64,000 nt of DNA from Meiothermus sp. QL-1 (GCF_003351145.1 NZ_QQSV01000011.1:22400-86399); one strand, 5' to 3'; positions 43,764 to 53,186 are shown, numbered from the stretch's first letter. Translations and numbers: made by a program. The notes: a model not told the origin generated them from the sequence alone.

Positions 43764-44900
43764 CTACACCCTCCCCAAAGCCTCCACGATGCGGATTCGG
43801 CTCGCCGTGCGGGCCGGCAGGAAGCCCGCCAAAAGGCCCAGGACCACCGCCACCAGAAGGGCAAACAAGGCCAGGCGGAAGGTGACCGCCGAGAGGGCCA
43901 GGCCCACCTCGCGCACGGTAAACCAGTTGACCAGGCTCGAGGCCCCCTGGCCCAGCGCAAGCCCCAGAAAACCACCCAAAAGCCCCAGGGCCAGCGCCTC
44001 CAGCAGCACCAGCCCGAAGATGAAGCCCCGCCGGGCCCCCAGAGCGCGCATCAAGCCGAACTCGCGGATTCGCTCGTAGACCGACATCATCACCGTGTTG
44101 GCCACCAGCAACCCCCCCACCACCAAAGCCACCAGGCTGATGCCGAAGCGCACCAGGTCGGAGATGCGCACCGCCCGCTCGGCAAAGCGCATCACATCGC
44201 CGGTGGTCTGGGCGTCGATGCCCGGCACCCGGGCCTTCAGGGCCTGGGCCACCGCCTCGGCCTGGCGCCCCGGCTCTATGGCCACCAGGATGGAGCTGTA
44301 GTTTTGGGTGCCGAGCACGGTGTGAATGGCCGAGATGGGCACGTAGATGAAGCTGTCGGTGATGCCGCCGGTGCGCTCGAGCACCCCCACCACCTCCAAG
44401 GAGACCTGCGGAGAAAGCCGCAGGATCCTGCCCAACCCCAGGTTGTTTCGCTGGGCCACCCCCGCCCCCACCACCGCCCCAGCGCTGGGGTCCAGGATGC
44501 CCTCGGCGGCCCGCGCGTTGGGGTAGAGGACCTGAACGCTCACCCCCGGAGGCAGGCCCTGGAAGATGAAGCTGCTGGCTGGGTCGAAGCCTCCACGCGC
44601 GAAAACCGCGGTGGGAATCACCTGGGTAATCCCCAGGCCGCTGGCCGCCGCCTGGATGGCCTCCAGCGTCTCGGGGCGCAGCTCCGGATAGCCCGGGCTG
44701 AAGGCCTGGACCCCCTCCGGCACCACCATGATGGCCGGCCCCACGCTGGCGAGTTCGGCCCCCAGCGCCCGGCGCAGCCCCTCACCGAAGGAGAGGAAAA
44801 GCACCATGGAGGCCGTAGAGACCACGATTCCCAAAAGCGTGAGCAAACTGCGCAGGGGCCGGGCCCTAAGGTTGCGGTAAACCAAGGCCAGTACTTCCAC
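43764..44900 (-). CDS. ABC transporter permease, MacB/FtsX type
   Basis: 378 residues with the MacB topology: helix 1 near residue 20-40 (LLTLLGIVVSTASMVLFLSF), a large extracytoplasmic domain (about 45-250), and three helices in the C-terminal FtsX domain (VRFGISLVALVVGGLLVANT, IFGLVLLEALALGLLGGFLG, ALFALLVAVVLGLLAGFLPA). RIREFGLMRALGARRGFI is the cytoplasmic coupling helix. It forms a two-gene operon with the ATPase. Confidence 0.88.
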   Translation of the reverse strand: MEVLALVYRNLRARPLRSLLTLLGIVVSTASMVLFLSFGEGLRRALGAELASVGPAIMVVPEGVQAFSPGYPELRPETLEAIQAAASGLGITQVIPTAVFARGGFDPASSFIFQGLPPGVSVQVLYPNARAAEGILDPSAGAVVGAGVAQRNNLGLGRILRLSPQVSLEVVGVLERTGGITDSFIYVPISAIHTVLGTQNYSSILVAIEPGRQAEAVAQALKARVPGIDAQTTGDVMRFAERAVRISDLVRFGISLVALVVGGLLVANTVMMSVYERIREFGLMRALGARRGFIFGLVLLEALALGLLGGFLGLALGQGASSLVNWFTVREVGLALSAVTFRLALFALLVAVVLGLLAGFLPARTASRIRIVEALGRV

Positions 44901-44939
44901 GCCCCCCAGGATAAGGCCTCCCCTGCCAAAAACTTAGGC

Positions 44940-45134
44940 CTAGCCCCCAGGCTCCCCCCAGGCGCGCCGGCGGGCCACCGGGGCGATGCCGGCCACCGAC
45001 TGGCCCTTGAGCCGGGCCCAGAACAAGACCATCTCGCGCACAGCACGAACGCGCTCCTCAGGGCTCAGCCCCCGCCAGGCCTCCTGCTCTGGCGGAACCT
45101 CCCCGAAGCGAAACTTGCGGGCTATGGGCTTCAC
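44940..45134 (-). CDS. Small protein paired with the nucleotidyltransferase gene
   Basis: 64 residues, basic and arginine-rich (KPIARKFRFGEVPPEQEAW ... LSPEERVRAVREMVLFWARL). Not recognised. It overlaps the end of the upstream nucleotidyltransferase gene by four bases, so the two are translated together. This is the arrangement of a two-gene toxin-antitoxin or MNT-type pair, but no known partner family is evident. Confidence 0.55.
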   Translation of the reverse strand: MKPIARKFRFGEVPPEQEAWRGLSPEERVRAVREMVLFWARLKGQSVAGIAPVARRRAWGEPGG

Positions 45135-45556
45135 AGCAGCTCCTCAATGTCCTTAAGGTCTATGGGCCGGCCGAAGGCCCGCTTGAGCTCGACGAGGGTC
45201 TCCCGGCTCGCCACGCGAACCCACTGCCCCTCCACAGAAAAACACTGGCTCTGCTGGTAGGCGCGGTCGAAGTCGTGGCCGGGCATGAGCACCAGGTCTA
45301 TCCGATTGGGCGCGTAACCAAGCTGCACCACCCCGGGCGTGCTCAGGTCCTCCAAGCTCAGCCCAAGGTCGTCGCCGCCGAAAAAATCCTTTATAGCCTC
45401 CAGCAACCGCCCTGCCTCTAGGGGGTCTACCCAAAGATCGAGGTCCTTGGTGTGCCTGGGCGTGCTGTGGAAGGCCACCGCGTAACCCCCGATGACCATG
45501 TAGCGGGCCCCGTGCCTATCCAGCACCCGGAGGAACTCGAGCATCTCTGGGGTCAC
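45131..45556 (-). CDS. Nucleotidyltransferase-fold protein (DUF6036/AbiEii-like)
   Basis: 141 residues. GARYMVIGGYAVAFHSTPRHTKDLDLWVDP (about 16-45) shows the GG-Y and D-L-D motifs of the nucleotidyltransferase superfamily; the rest (VVQLGYAPNRIDLVLM) supplies a third acidic position. Proteins of this size and motif set occur in toxin-antitoxin and phage-defence pairs. First of two coupled genes, divergent from alaS. Confidence 0.7.
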   Translation of the reverse strand: MTPEMLEFLRVLDRHGARYMVIGGYAVAFHSTPRHTKDLDLWVDPLEAGRLLEAIKDFFGGDDLGLSLEDLSTPGVVQLGYAPNRIDLVLMPGHDFDRAYQQSQCFSVEGQWVRVASRETLVELKRAFGRPIDLKDIEELL

Positions 45557-45602
45557 CGCCGCCTCCAGTCTGGGCCGGGCAACGCTCTCCCGTCAAGGGC
45601 GT

Positions 45603-45631
45603 TTGCTCCCCGGGGGAAGTTTTCTTATGCT
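45603..45631 (+). promoter_or_regulatory. alaS promoter candidate
   Basis: TTGCTC (45603-45608), 17 bp, TATGCT (45626-45631), 21 bp before the alaS ATG. The short leader has no Shine-Dalgarno. Confidence 0.5.
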
Positions 45632-45652
45632 GGGTCTGCTGAGCGTACTGCT

Positions 45653-48298
45653 ATGACCACGGCCGAGATTCGCGAGAAGTTCCTCAAGTTCTTCGAGTCC
45701 AAGGGCCACCTGCGCCTCCCCAGCTTCAGCGTGGTGCCCGAGGACGATCCCACCCTGCTCTTCATCAACGCCGGTATGACCCCCCTCAAGCCCTACTTCA
45801 TGGGCAAAAAGCCGGTCTTTCCCGGGGTGGAGGGGGAGTGGTACCGCGTCACCACCTGCCAGAAATCGGTGCGCACCGGCGACATCGAGAACGTGGGCCG
45901 CACCAACCGGCACCAGACCGTGTTCGAGATGCTGGGCAACTTCAGCTTCGGCGACTACTTCAAAAAAGAGGCCATCGAGTGGGCCTGGGAGTTCCTGACC
46001 AGCAAGGAGTGGCTGGGGCTGGAGCCGGAGCGCATCTACGTGACCATCTACATCGATGACGATGAGGCCTTCGAGCACTGGACGCGGGTGGGCGTACCCC
46101 CGGAGCGCATCCACCGCTTCGGGGCCGATGAAAACTTTTGGCCGCAAAATGCCCCCACCCAGGGTCCCAACGGCCCCTGCGGTCCTTGCAGCGAGATCTA
46201 CTACGACCGGGGGCCCGAGTTTGGCTCGGACACCTGGGCCGATTACTACGAGACCCGGGAGTCCAACCGCTTTGTGGAGATATGGAACCTGGTCTTCCCC
46301 CAGTACAACCGCAAGGACGGGGGGGTGCTGGAGCCGCTGCCCAAGCCCAACATCGACACCGGCATGGGGCTTTCGCGGGTGGCCATGGTGCTGCAGGGGG
46401 TCACCGACTTCTACGAGACCGACGAGTTCAGGCCCCTCATCGAGAAGATTGTGGAGCTCACCGGGGTGAGCTACGAGGGCCCCCGCTCGGTGGCCCACCG
46501 GGTGATGGCCGAGCACGCCCGGGCGGTCGCCTTCATCCTGGCCGACGGGGTGCACTTCGCCAACACCGGCCGGGGCTACGTGGTGCGCCGGCTGCTAAGG
46601 CGGGCGGTGCGCTTCGGCTACCTGCTGGGCCTGCGCGAGCCCTTCATGCACCGGCTGGCCGCGGTGGTGGCGGAGGTGATGGGGGGGGTCTACCCGGAGC
46701 TGCGGGCCAACCTGGAGAGCGTGCAAAAGCAGATGAAGATTGAGGAAGAGCAGTTCCTGCGCACGCTGGAAAGCGGCATCAAGCGCCTTGATGCGATGCT
46801 CGAGGGCCTCTCGCCCGGCGACACCCTCTCGGGCCGGGAGGCCTTCACCCTATACGACACCTACGGCTTTCCCCTGGACCTGACCGTCGAGATAGCCGGC
46901 GAGCGGGGGATTCGGGTGGACACCGAGGGCTTCGAGAAGGCCCTGGAAGAGCAGCAGGAGCGGGCCCGGGCAGCGGCGGCCTTCAGCCGGGAGCTCTTCC
47001 GGCGCTCCAACGAGGCCCTGGCGGCGCTGGCGGCCGACTACGGGGGCACCCCTTTCCTGGGGTACGAGAGCCTGGAGGCCCAGGCCTCGGTCAAGCTCCT
47101 GCTGGCGGGGGAGCAGACCATTGAAGAGGCGCCTGCGGGCACCGAGGTGCAGGTGGTGCTCGACCGTACCCCTTTCTACGCCGAGGGCGGGGGCCAGGTG
47201 GGCGACGCAGGGGTGCTGGAGTGGCCGGGGGGTTGGGCCAGGGTGCACACCACCCAGAAGAGCCCCGAGGGCATCTTCCTGCACCTGGCCCGGGTGGAGG
47301 AAGGCACCCTGCGGGCCGGGACCGTGGTTCGGGCCTTGGTGGACCCCCACCGGCGCGATACCGAGAGGAACCACACCGCCACCCACCTGCTCCACGCCGC
47401 GCTCAGGGCCGTGCTAGGCCCCCACGCCCAGCAAAGAGGGAGCTATGTGGGGCCCGACCGGCTCCGCTTCGACTTCACCCAGTTCGAGCCCATCGCCCCC
47501 CGCGACCTGGCCCGAATTGAGCGGCTGGTCAACCGCTTCATCCAGGCCGACTTTCCCGTCAGTTACGCCTACAAGCCCCTGGAGGAGGCCCGCAAGGAGG
47601 GGGCCATGGCCCTTTTCGGCGAGAAGTACGGGGATGTGGTGCGGGTGGTCACGGTGGAGGGCAGCCTGGACCAGGTGGTCTCCAAGGAGCTCTGCGGGGG
47701 TTGCCACGTGCGGCGCACCGGGGAGATTGGCAGCTTCGTAATCGTGGGCGAAGAAGCGGTGGCCGCAGGGGTCCGGCGCATCGAAGCCCTGACCGGGGAA
47801 GCGGCGGTGGCCTTTGTGCGGGAGACGCTGGAGCGGGCGCAGGGGCTGAGCCGGGAACTGGGGGTACCCCTCGAGCAGCTTCCCGAGCGGGTGCGCAGGC
47901 TGCTAGAGGAGCTAAAGGCCCGCGAGCGGGAAGTGGAGCAGCTTAGGCTCGAGCTGGCCCGGGCCAGGCTGGGCAAGGAGGGGGTCTCGCTCAAGGAGGC
48001 CCACGGGCTACGCTACCTGGCGGTACGGATTGATGGGCTCGAGGCTGGCGCTTTACGCAGCGCTGCCGACGAGCTTTTGGAAAAGCACAGGGCCGATGTG
48101 GTGGCCCTGGGCTCCGGCCAGAACCTGGTCATCAAGGTGGGCAAGGCCGCGCTGGAGCGGGGTTTGGACGCTGGGAGGGTGATGAGGAGGCTGACCGAGC
48201 TGGCCGGAGGCCGTGGGGGCGGGCGGGGGGCCATCGCCCAGGGCGGCGGCTTCGACCTGGAACGGGCCCTGGGGGCTTTGGAGGAGGCCCTCGCCTGA
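45653..48298 (+). CDS. alaS: Alanyl-tRNA synthetase
   Basis: 881 residues. Class II catalytic core with LRLPSFSVVPEDDPTLLFINAGM (motif 1 region), GRTNRHQTVFEMLGNFSFGDYF (motif 2) and NIDTGMGLSRVAMVLQG (motif 3). The editing domain has the zinc-binding NHTATHLLHAALR (about residue 573) and SKELCGGCHVRRTGEIGSF (about 680). The C-Ala domain ends GRGGGRGAIAQGGGFD. ATG at 45653 is the start that gives TTAEIREKFLKFFESKGH; earlier in-frame codons have no support. Confidence 0.97.
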   Translation: MTTAEIREKFLKFFESKGHLRLPSFSVVPEDDPTLLFINAGMTPLKPYFMGKKPVFPGVEGEWYRVTTCQKSVRTGDIENVGRTNRHQTVFEMLGNFSFGDYFKKEAIEWAWEFLTSKEWLGLEPERIYVTIYIDDDEAFEHWTRVGVPPERIHRFGADENFWPQNAPTQGPNGPCGPCSEIYYDRGPEFGSDTWADYYETRESNRFVEIWNLVFPQYNRKDGGVLEPLPKPNIDTGMGLSRVAMVLQGVTDFYETDEFRPLIEKIVELTGVSYEGPRSVAHRVMAEHARAVAFILADGVHFANTGRGYVVRRLLRRAVRFGYLLGLREPFMHRLAAVVAEVMGGVYPELRANLESVQKQMKIEEEQFLRTLESGIKRLDAMLEGLSPGDTLSGREAFTLYDTYGFPLDLTVEIAGERGIRVDTEGFEKALEEQQERARAAAAFSRELFRRSNEALAALAADYGGTPFLGYESLEAQASVKLLLAGEQTIEEAPAGTEVQVVLDRTPFYAEGGGQVGDAGVLEWPGGWARVHTTQKSPEGIFLHLARVEEGTLRAGTVVRALVDPHRRDTERNHTATHLLHAALRAVLGPHAQQRGSYVGPDRLRFDFTQFEPIAPRDLARIERLVNRFIQADFPVSYAYKPLEEARKEGAMALFGEKYGDVVRVVTVEGSLDQVVSKELCGGCHVRRTGEIGSFVIVGEEAVAAGVRRIEALTGEAAVAFVRETLERAQGLSRELGVPLEQLPERVRRLLEELKAREREVEQLRLELARARLGKEGVSLKEAHGLRYLAVRIDGLEAGALRSAADELLEKHRADVVALGSGQNLVIKVGKAALERGLDAGRVMRRLTELAGGRGGGRGAIAQGGGFDLERALGALEEALA

Positions 48299-48339
48299 CC
48301 TCACATTTTCCGCTCTGGCGTTCCTCATAATAAGGGCCT

Positions 48340-48741
48340 ATGAAGGTGCTGGCCCTGGACGTGGGCGAGGCCCGCATTGGGCTGGCGGTGGGCGAGGTGG
48401 GCCGGCCCTGGGCCTTTGGCCGGGGCTATCTGGTGCGCCGAAGCCTGGCAGAAGACCTCCAGGCCCTCAAGGCCCTGGCCGAGCGGGAGGGGGCCCAGCG
48501 CCTGGTGGTGGGCCTGCCCCTGCGCACCGACGGCAAGCCCAGCGCCCAGGCCAAGCGGGTGCTGGCCTTGGCGGAGGCCCTGCGGGGGGTGGGGCTCGAG
48601 GTCGAGCTCTTCGACGAGCGCTTCACCACCCAGCTAGGGCAAAGACGCCTGCGGGAGGCCCCGAAGCGCCTCCGGCGGGAAAAGGGCCGGCTGGACGAGG
48701 CAGCGGCCATCGCCCTGCTCGAGTCGTACCTGGGGGTCTAG
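48340..48741 (+). CDS. ruvX: Putative Holliday-junction resolvase / pre-16S rRNA nuclease RuvX (YqgF)
   Basis: 133 residues with an RNase H-like fold. The first catalytic Asp is in [18 protein letters not shown], with [19 protein letters not shown] in the middle, [12 protein letters not shown], and a final acidic pair in [14 protein letters not shown]. Usual length for YqgF. CATAAT (48326-48331) lies 8 bases before the ATG, giving a near-leaderless start. mltG follows 3 bp after the stop, a common pairing. Confidence 0.9.
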   Translation: MKVLALDVGEARIGLAVGEVGRPWAFGRGYLVRRSLAEDLQALKALAEREGAQRLVVGLPLRTDGKPSAQAKRVLALAEALRGVGLEVELFDERFTTQLGQRRLREAPKRLRREKGRLDEAAAIALLESYLGV

Positions 48742-48744
48742 GCC

Positions 48745-49770
48745 ATGGAGGGGCCCACCGAGAGCAAATCCCCCAACCGCTGGATCCTGCGGGGGGTAAT
48801 CTTCATGTTCGCCTCGCTGGCAGGGCTTCTCGGCTACCTGCTATACCTGATGGGCCCTACCGGGGTGGTGGCCGAGGTGCGCATCCCGCGGGGCAGCGGG
48901 GCCCAGGCGGTGGGGCGCACCTTGGAGCAGGCCGGCCTGGTGCGTTCGGGCTACCTCTTCGCCCTCTACCTGCGCTTCTCCGGCCAGGACAAACACCTGA
49001 GGCCCGGGTACTACCGGCTCGAGGGCAGGGGGCTGCGGGCCGTCGCCCTGGCCCTCACTGACCAAAGCCGCCCCCTCACGGTGCGCATCACCTTTCCCGA
49101 GGGCTGGCGGGCCGCAGATATGGCCCAGCGGCTGAGCGAGAACAACCTGGATGGCCCCCGCTTTCTGGAGCTGGTCAGGAACCCCACCCCCGAGCTGCGC
49201 CCGGCCGAGGCCCAGGGGCCCACCCTGGAGGGCTACCTCTTCCCCGCCACCTACGAGTTCCCCCTGGACATCACCCCAGAAGAGATCATCCAGCACATGA
49301 CCCGCCGCATGGCCCAGGAGTTCACCCCCGAGGCCAGGCTCCGCCTGCGCGAGCTGGGCCTGGAAAGCGTCCACGCCTGGGTGACCCTGGCCTCCATCGT
49401 CCAGGCCGAGGCCGCCAACAGCAGCGAGAAACCCGTGATTGCCGGGGTTTTCCTCAACCGCCTGGAGCTGGGCATGCCCCTTCAGGCCGACCCCACCGTG
49501 GCCTACGGCCTGGGCAAGCGCCTGCCCGAGCTCAACCGCAGCGCGGGTGACTTCGAAAAGGACACCCCCTACAACACCTATACCCGCCGCGGCCTGCCTC
49601 CGGGTCCTATCGGCAACCCCGGGGCCGAGGCCCTAAGAGCGGTGCTCAACCCGGTCCGCACCAACGAAAAGGGCCAGAAGTACCTTTACTTCCTCCACGC
49701 CCAGGGGCGGCTTTTCCTGAACGTGGACTTCGAGGGGCATCTGCGCGATGTGGCCCGGTACTATCGCTAG
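48745..49770 (+). CDS. mltG: Endolytic murein transglycosylase MltG
   Basis: 341-residue YceG-family enzyme that cuts nascent glycan strands in the periplasm. One N-terminal membrane helix (about 14-34), a LysM-like subdomain (about 40-110), and the catalytic part with SIVQAEAANSSEKPVIAGVFLNRLELGMPLQADPTVAYG, where the first Glu after VQA is the predicted acid. NTYTRRGLPPGPIGNPG and KYLYFLHAQGRLF complete the signature. Coupled to ruvX. Confidence 0.93.
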   Translation: MEGPTESKSPNRWILRGVIFMFASLAGLLGYLLYLMGPTGVVAEVRIPRGSGAQAVGRTLEQAGLVRSGYLFALYLRFSGQDKHLRPGYYRLEGRGLRAVALALTDQSRPLTVRITFPEGWRAADMAQRLSENNLDGPRFLELVRNPTPELRPAEAQGPTLEGYLFPATYEFPLDITPEEIIQHMTRRMAQEFTPEARLRLRELGLESVHAWVTLASIVQAEAANSSEKPVIAGVFLNRLELGMPLQADPTVAYGLGKRLPELNRSAGDFEKDTPYNTYTRRGLPPGPIGNPGAEALRAVLNPVRTNEKGQKYLYFLHAQGRLFLNVDFEGHLRDVARYYR

Positions 49771-49842
49771 CCCTCCGGGAGGAAGACCCGGGCATTTTCC
49801 CGTTTGCGCTGAAAGCGGCTTCGGCCCCGCGCTGGGCCCTCC

Positions 49843-50973
49843 TCACCCCTCGCGGTAAAAGCGGCTTTTCAGGTAGTAGTCGCTGTAGAGCACCTTCAAG
49901 AAGGCCACCAGGGGCACCGCCAGCAAGGCCCCCCCCAGGCCGAACAGCGAGGCCCCCACCAGCACCGCGGTGATGCCCGTCACCGGGTGCAGGCTGGTGG
50001 TGCGACCCATGATGATGGGCCAGATGAAGCCAGAAATCTGGTTGCAAAGCCAAAGGGCGAAGGCCACCACCGCAAAGGCCAGCCAGCCCAAGGGCAAGGC
50101 CAGCACCAGCGCTGGTATGGCCGAGATGATCACCCCCAGCACCGGCACAAAGCTGAATATGAAGGCCAAAAACCCGAGCACCAGGGCCTGGCTCAGAACC
50201 TCGAGCCCCAACCCCTGGAAGATGCCGAAGGACAGGTACATGGCCAGGGTTACCACCGCTCCGTTGGCCAGCGCACCCAGGATGGTACCGCGCACATACC
50301 CCCCAAAGGCTCGGTCGGCCTTCTGGGCTAGCTCCTTAGCCCACGGCTGGTAGGGCTCGGGCACAACCTGGAGCAAGGCAGCCCCCACCCGGGGCAGGTC
50401 GTAGAGCAGGTAGATGGAGATGGTGACCACGGTGAGAAGCTGGAACACCCCCCCCAAAAGCCCGGCAAGGAAGCCCAGCAGGTTCCCTCCCTGGGCCAAA
50501 ACCCCTTGCAGGGCTTGCAGCAAAATCTGGGCGAAGGCCTGCAGCAGGTCTTGCAGGCCCAGGGTGGCCTGGGCCAAAGCCTCGGCCAGCAAGGGCGGCA
50601 GCTCTACCCGGCCCTCGGATAGCTCCTGAACCAGGCCCACGAGGGGTTCTAGAAGCCGGGGCAGACCGGCGGCAAAGCGGGCAAGCTGACCCACCATTCC
50701 GGCCAACAGGGCCGTGGAAAGGGCCAGCACAAAAAGCATTCCCCCCAGCACCGCCACCACCCCCAAAGCCCGCCCTAACCGCCGGGCCTCGAACCAGTCC
50801 ACCACCGGGCCGGCCACGTAAGAAAACACGAAGGCCGCTAGCACGATGCTGAGCGCCCCCCGGGCTCCGTTGGCCAGCCAGCTCAGAAGCAAAAAGGCCA
50901 GGCCGGCCAAAACCAGGTAGGCCCCAAAGCGTACCCAGAGGTTCTGCCAGGCTCCGCTCAAGGTGCTGCGCAT
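49843..50973 (-). CDS. AI-2E family transporter (paralog 1)
   Basis: 376 residues with eight predicted membrane helices; the family includes PerM and TqsA. Central Leu/Gln-rich amphipathic segment (about 120-180, LAEALAQATLGLQDLLQAFAQILLQALQGVLAQGG), and the family hallmark LGFLAFIFSFVPVLGVIISAIPAL (about 265-288). The substrate is unknown. It is one base downstream of a close paralog and shares with it LLAVPLVAFLKVLY near the C-terminus. Confidence 0.85.
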   Translation of the reverse strand: MRSTLSGAWQNLWVRFGAYLVLAGLAFLLLSWLANGARGALSIVLAAFVFSYVAGPVVDWFEARRLGRALGVVAVLGGMLFVLALSTALLAGMVGQLARFAAGLPRLLEPLVGLVQELSEGRVELPPLLAEALAQATLGLQDLLQAFAQILLQALQGVLAQGGNLLGFLAGLLGGVFQLLTVVTISIYLLYDLPRVGAALLQVVPEPYQPWAKELAQKADRAFGGYVRGTILGALANGAVVTLAMYLSFGIFQGLGLEVLSQALVLGFLAFIFSFVPVLGVIISAIPALVLALPLGWLAFAVVAFALWLCNQISGFIWPIIMGRTTSLHPVTGITAVLVGASLFGLGGALLAVPLVAFLKVLYSDYYLKSRFYREG

Positions 50974-50974
50974 A

Positions 50975-52087
50975 CTAGCCTTCCTGGTAGAAGCGGCTCT
51001 TCTGGTAGAACTCGAGGTAAAGCACCTTCAAGAAGGCCACCAGGGGCACCGCCAGCAAAGCCCCTGCAAAGCCGTAGAGGCTCGCGCCAATCAGAATGGC
51101 CGCGATCACGCTCACCGGGTGCAGGCTGGTGGCCTGGCCCAGGATGCGCGGGGCCAGAAGGTGGGCCTCAAGCTGGTTGGCCACCACCACCACCAAAAGC
51201 ACCGCCAGCACCTGGGACCACCCGCCGGCCGTCAGCGCCAGCAAGACCGCCGGCACTGTGGAGATGATGGGCCCGGCGTAGGGCACCAGGTTGAACACGC
51301 CGGCGAGAAAACCCAGGGCCCCGGCCAGCGGCACCCCGAAGACCCAGAATCCCACCGCCACCAAAACCCCCACAAAGGCCGATACCAGGAGCTGCCCCCG
51401 CAGATACCCCCCCACCGCCCGGTCGAGCTTGGCGGCCATGTCCACCGCCAGCGGCTGGTAGGGCCGGGGGACGGCCTCGAGGAGGGCCTGGGCAATCCGG
51501 GGTAGGTCGTAGAGCAGGTAGATGGAGATAATCAGCGCTACGAAAAACTGCAGCACCCCCCCCACCACCGAGGCCAAAAAGCCCACCAGGTTCCCCCCCT
51601 GGGCCAGCAGGGCCTGGAGGGCTTGTAGAAGGGTCTGGGTGAAGCCCTGCAGAAGGGTCTGGAGGCTCTGGGCCACCTGGGCGAAGATGCCCTCCAGGGC
51701 CGGGGGAATCTCGATCTGCCCCACCCGGGTGGGCAGGTTGTCCACCCAGAGCAAAAGGGGCTGCAGCAGCCGGGGTAGGTCCGCGCTGAAGCGGGCCAGA
51801 ACGCTCACCATGTCGGCGATCAGGTAGGAGGAAAGGCCCAAAAAAAGCCCCACCCCCAGGTAGACCAGGGTGACCCCCAGGGCCCGGGGGACCCGGCGGT
51901 GTTCCAGCGCCCGCACGATGGGCGAGGTAAGGTAGGCGAAGACGAAGGCCAGGGCCAGGGTGACCAAAGCGGCCCGCGCCCCCCCCAGGATGAAAAAAAG
52001 CCCCTGCAGGAGCAGGTAGCCCAGCAGCAGGTAGACCGCAACCCGCACCCACAGGTACTTCCAAACCTCGAGCAAGTCCTGGCGCAT
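50975..52087 (-). CDS. AI-2E family transporter (paralog 2)
   Basis: 370 residues, same architecture as the downstream paralog: eight helices, a Gln/Leu-rich amphipathic segment (about 130-175), and FLAGVFNLVPYAGPIISTVPAVLLAL (about 260-285) as the family signature. The two proteins match along their whole length, so a tandem duplication is the simplest origin. Which solutes they carry cannot be said. Confidence 0.85.
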   Translation of the reverse strand: MRQDLLEVWKYLWVRVAVYLLLGYLLLQGLFFILGGARAALVTLALAFVFAYLTSPIVRALEHRRVPRALGVTLVYLGVGLFLGLSSYLIADMVSVLARFSADLPRLLQPLLLWVDNLPTRVGQIEIPPALEGIFAQVAQSLQTLLQGFTQTLLQALQALLAQGGNLVGFLASVVGGVLQFFVALIISIYLLYDLPRIAQALLEAVPRPYQPLAVDMAAKLDRAVGGYLRGQLLVSAFVGVLVAVGFWVFGVPLAGALGFLAGVFNLVPYAGPIISTVPAVLLALTAGGWSQVLAVLLVVVVANQLEAHLLAPRILGQATSLHPVSVIAAILIGASLYGFAGALLAVPLVAFLKVLYLEFYQKSRFYQEG

Positions 52088-52102
52088 CGGGTATACGATA
52101 CC

Positions 52103-52813
52103 CTAGGGCAGGCCGAACTCGAGCCGCGCCCTGGCCCGCAGGGCCGCAGGGGTAAGCCCCTGGCCAAAGAAGCGGTCCTGGTCCGGCTCGCCATCCCAAA
52201 GCTCGAATAGAAGCCGGGCCCCCTCCTGTCCTCTGTAGGCGGCCTCCGTGCCGCTGTTGCCCACCCGGCCAATCCACTGCCCCTTGTACACCTGGCGGCC
52301 CACCTGGATACCAGGGGCGATCTCCGCCAGGTGGGCATAGACCGTGGTGAGGCCGCCGGGGTGGCGGATCCAGACCTCCCGCCCGCGCAACCGGTCCATC
52401 TGGGCCGGGCTGGCCCCGCCCGCCACCGCCCGCAGTAAAGCCTCGAACTCCGCCCGGCTCGGCTCCTCGTAGTCCAGCTCGGCCTTGACCACCTCGCCGC
52501 CCGCTGCCGCCACCACCCCCATGCCGTAGCGCACCGGCACGCAGGCATCGCCATCCACAAATACGAAGCCCGGATTGACCCCTTTGCGGTAGGGGCGGGG
52601 AGCCCCGGGTAGGTTGGCGTCGCTTTGGGGCAGGCAAGCCCCGGGCAGAGGAAGGGTGAAGCCTCCCGGGCCTTTTTGCACGGCCTCCCTCAAGCGTGCC
52701 ACCTCGAGCTCCAAGCCCGCGAGCTGCCGCCGGGCCCCGGATAACTGGAGCGCTTGCCAAAGGACGATGAGTGCAAGCAGCGCCAGCACAATCCAGCCGG
52801 GCTTAACGGGCAT
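52103..52813 (-). CDS. Membrane-anchored LytM/M23-like protein, probably non-catalytic
   Basis: 236 residues. N-terminal membrane helix (about 6-20, IVLALLALIVLWQALQL), coiled coil (about 25-45), then an M23-type domain. GLTTVYAHLAEIAPGIQVGRQV and WIGRVGNSG match the core, but the zinc-binding HxH strand is replaced by ARLLFELWDG, with no histidine. It is therefore likely to be a regulator like EnvC/NlpD rather than an endopeptidase. It lies just upstream of the two AI-2E genes on the same strand. Confidence 0.75.
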   Translation of the reverse strand: MPVKPGWIVLALLALIVLWQALQLSGARRQLAGLELEVARLREAVQKGPGGFTLPLPGACLPQSDANLPGAPRPYRKGVNPGFVFVDGDACVPVRYGMGVVAAAGGEVVKAELDYEEPSRAEFEALLRAVAGGASPAQMDRLRGREVWIRHPGGLTTVYAHLAEIAPGIQVGRQVYKGQWIGRVGNSGTEAAYRGQEGARLLFELWDGEPDQDRFFGQGLTPAALRARARLEFGLP

Positions 52814-52871
52814 GCTGCTATTCTACCCAACAAAAAAAGGGGCCCTCAGGCCCCCTGAGCGGCCATAGGCC

Positions 52872-53168
52872 CTATAGCAGGCTGAGCAGCCGGGCTTTGA
52901 TTTGCTTGGGGGTAAGTCCCTCGAGGTTCATCCCCTTGGCCCGGTCTACCAGCTCGTAAACCTTGTGCATGTGGCTCACCGCCACCCGGAAGGTAACGGA
53001 CTGGCCGGCCACCTGCACGGTCACCTTGCGGATGTTGGGCTCCTGCCAGCGCTTGGAGTAGCCGGTGACCTTTTTCCCTACCCCGCCCTCGCGCTTGGCC
53101 TTGCCCCGGGTGATGATGCTGCGGGCCACGATGGGGCGCTTTCCACTGATCTCGCAAATCTTCGACAT
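52872..53168 (-). CDS. rpmB: 50S ribosomal protein L28
   Basis: 98 residues: MSKICEISGKRPIVARSIITRG at the N-terminus (C-x-x-S-G-K-R-P), GYSKRWQEPNIRKVTV in the middle, and RVAVSHMHKVYELVDRAKG near the end. Long for L28 but as in Thermus, where L28 has an extended tail. The ATG follows TAGGAGCTTGTC. It is a single-gene transcript with a palindrome in its leader. Confidence 0.95.
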   Translation of the reverse strand: MSKICEISGKRPIVARSIITRGKAKREGGVGKKVTGYSKRWQEPNIRKVTVQVAGQSVTFRVAVSHMHKVYELVDRAKGMNLEGLTPKQIKARLLSLL

Positions 53169-53186
53169 GACAAGCTCCTAGATAGC

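Noticed and set aside
43077..44900. Lipoprotein-sorting LolCDE system
   Set aside because: ATPase and permease fit the wider MacB/LolD class, but there is one permease only and no LolE partner, so no specific cargo is claimed.
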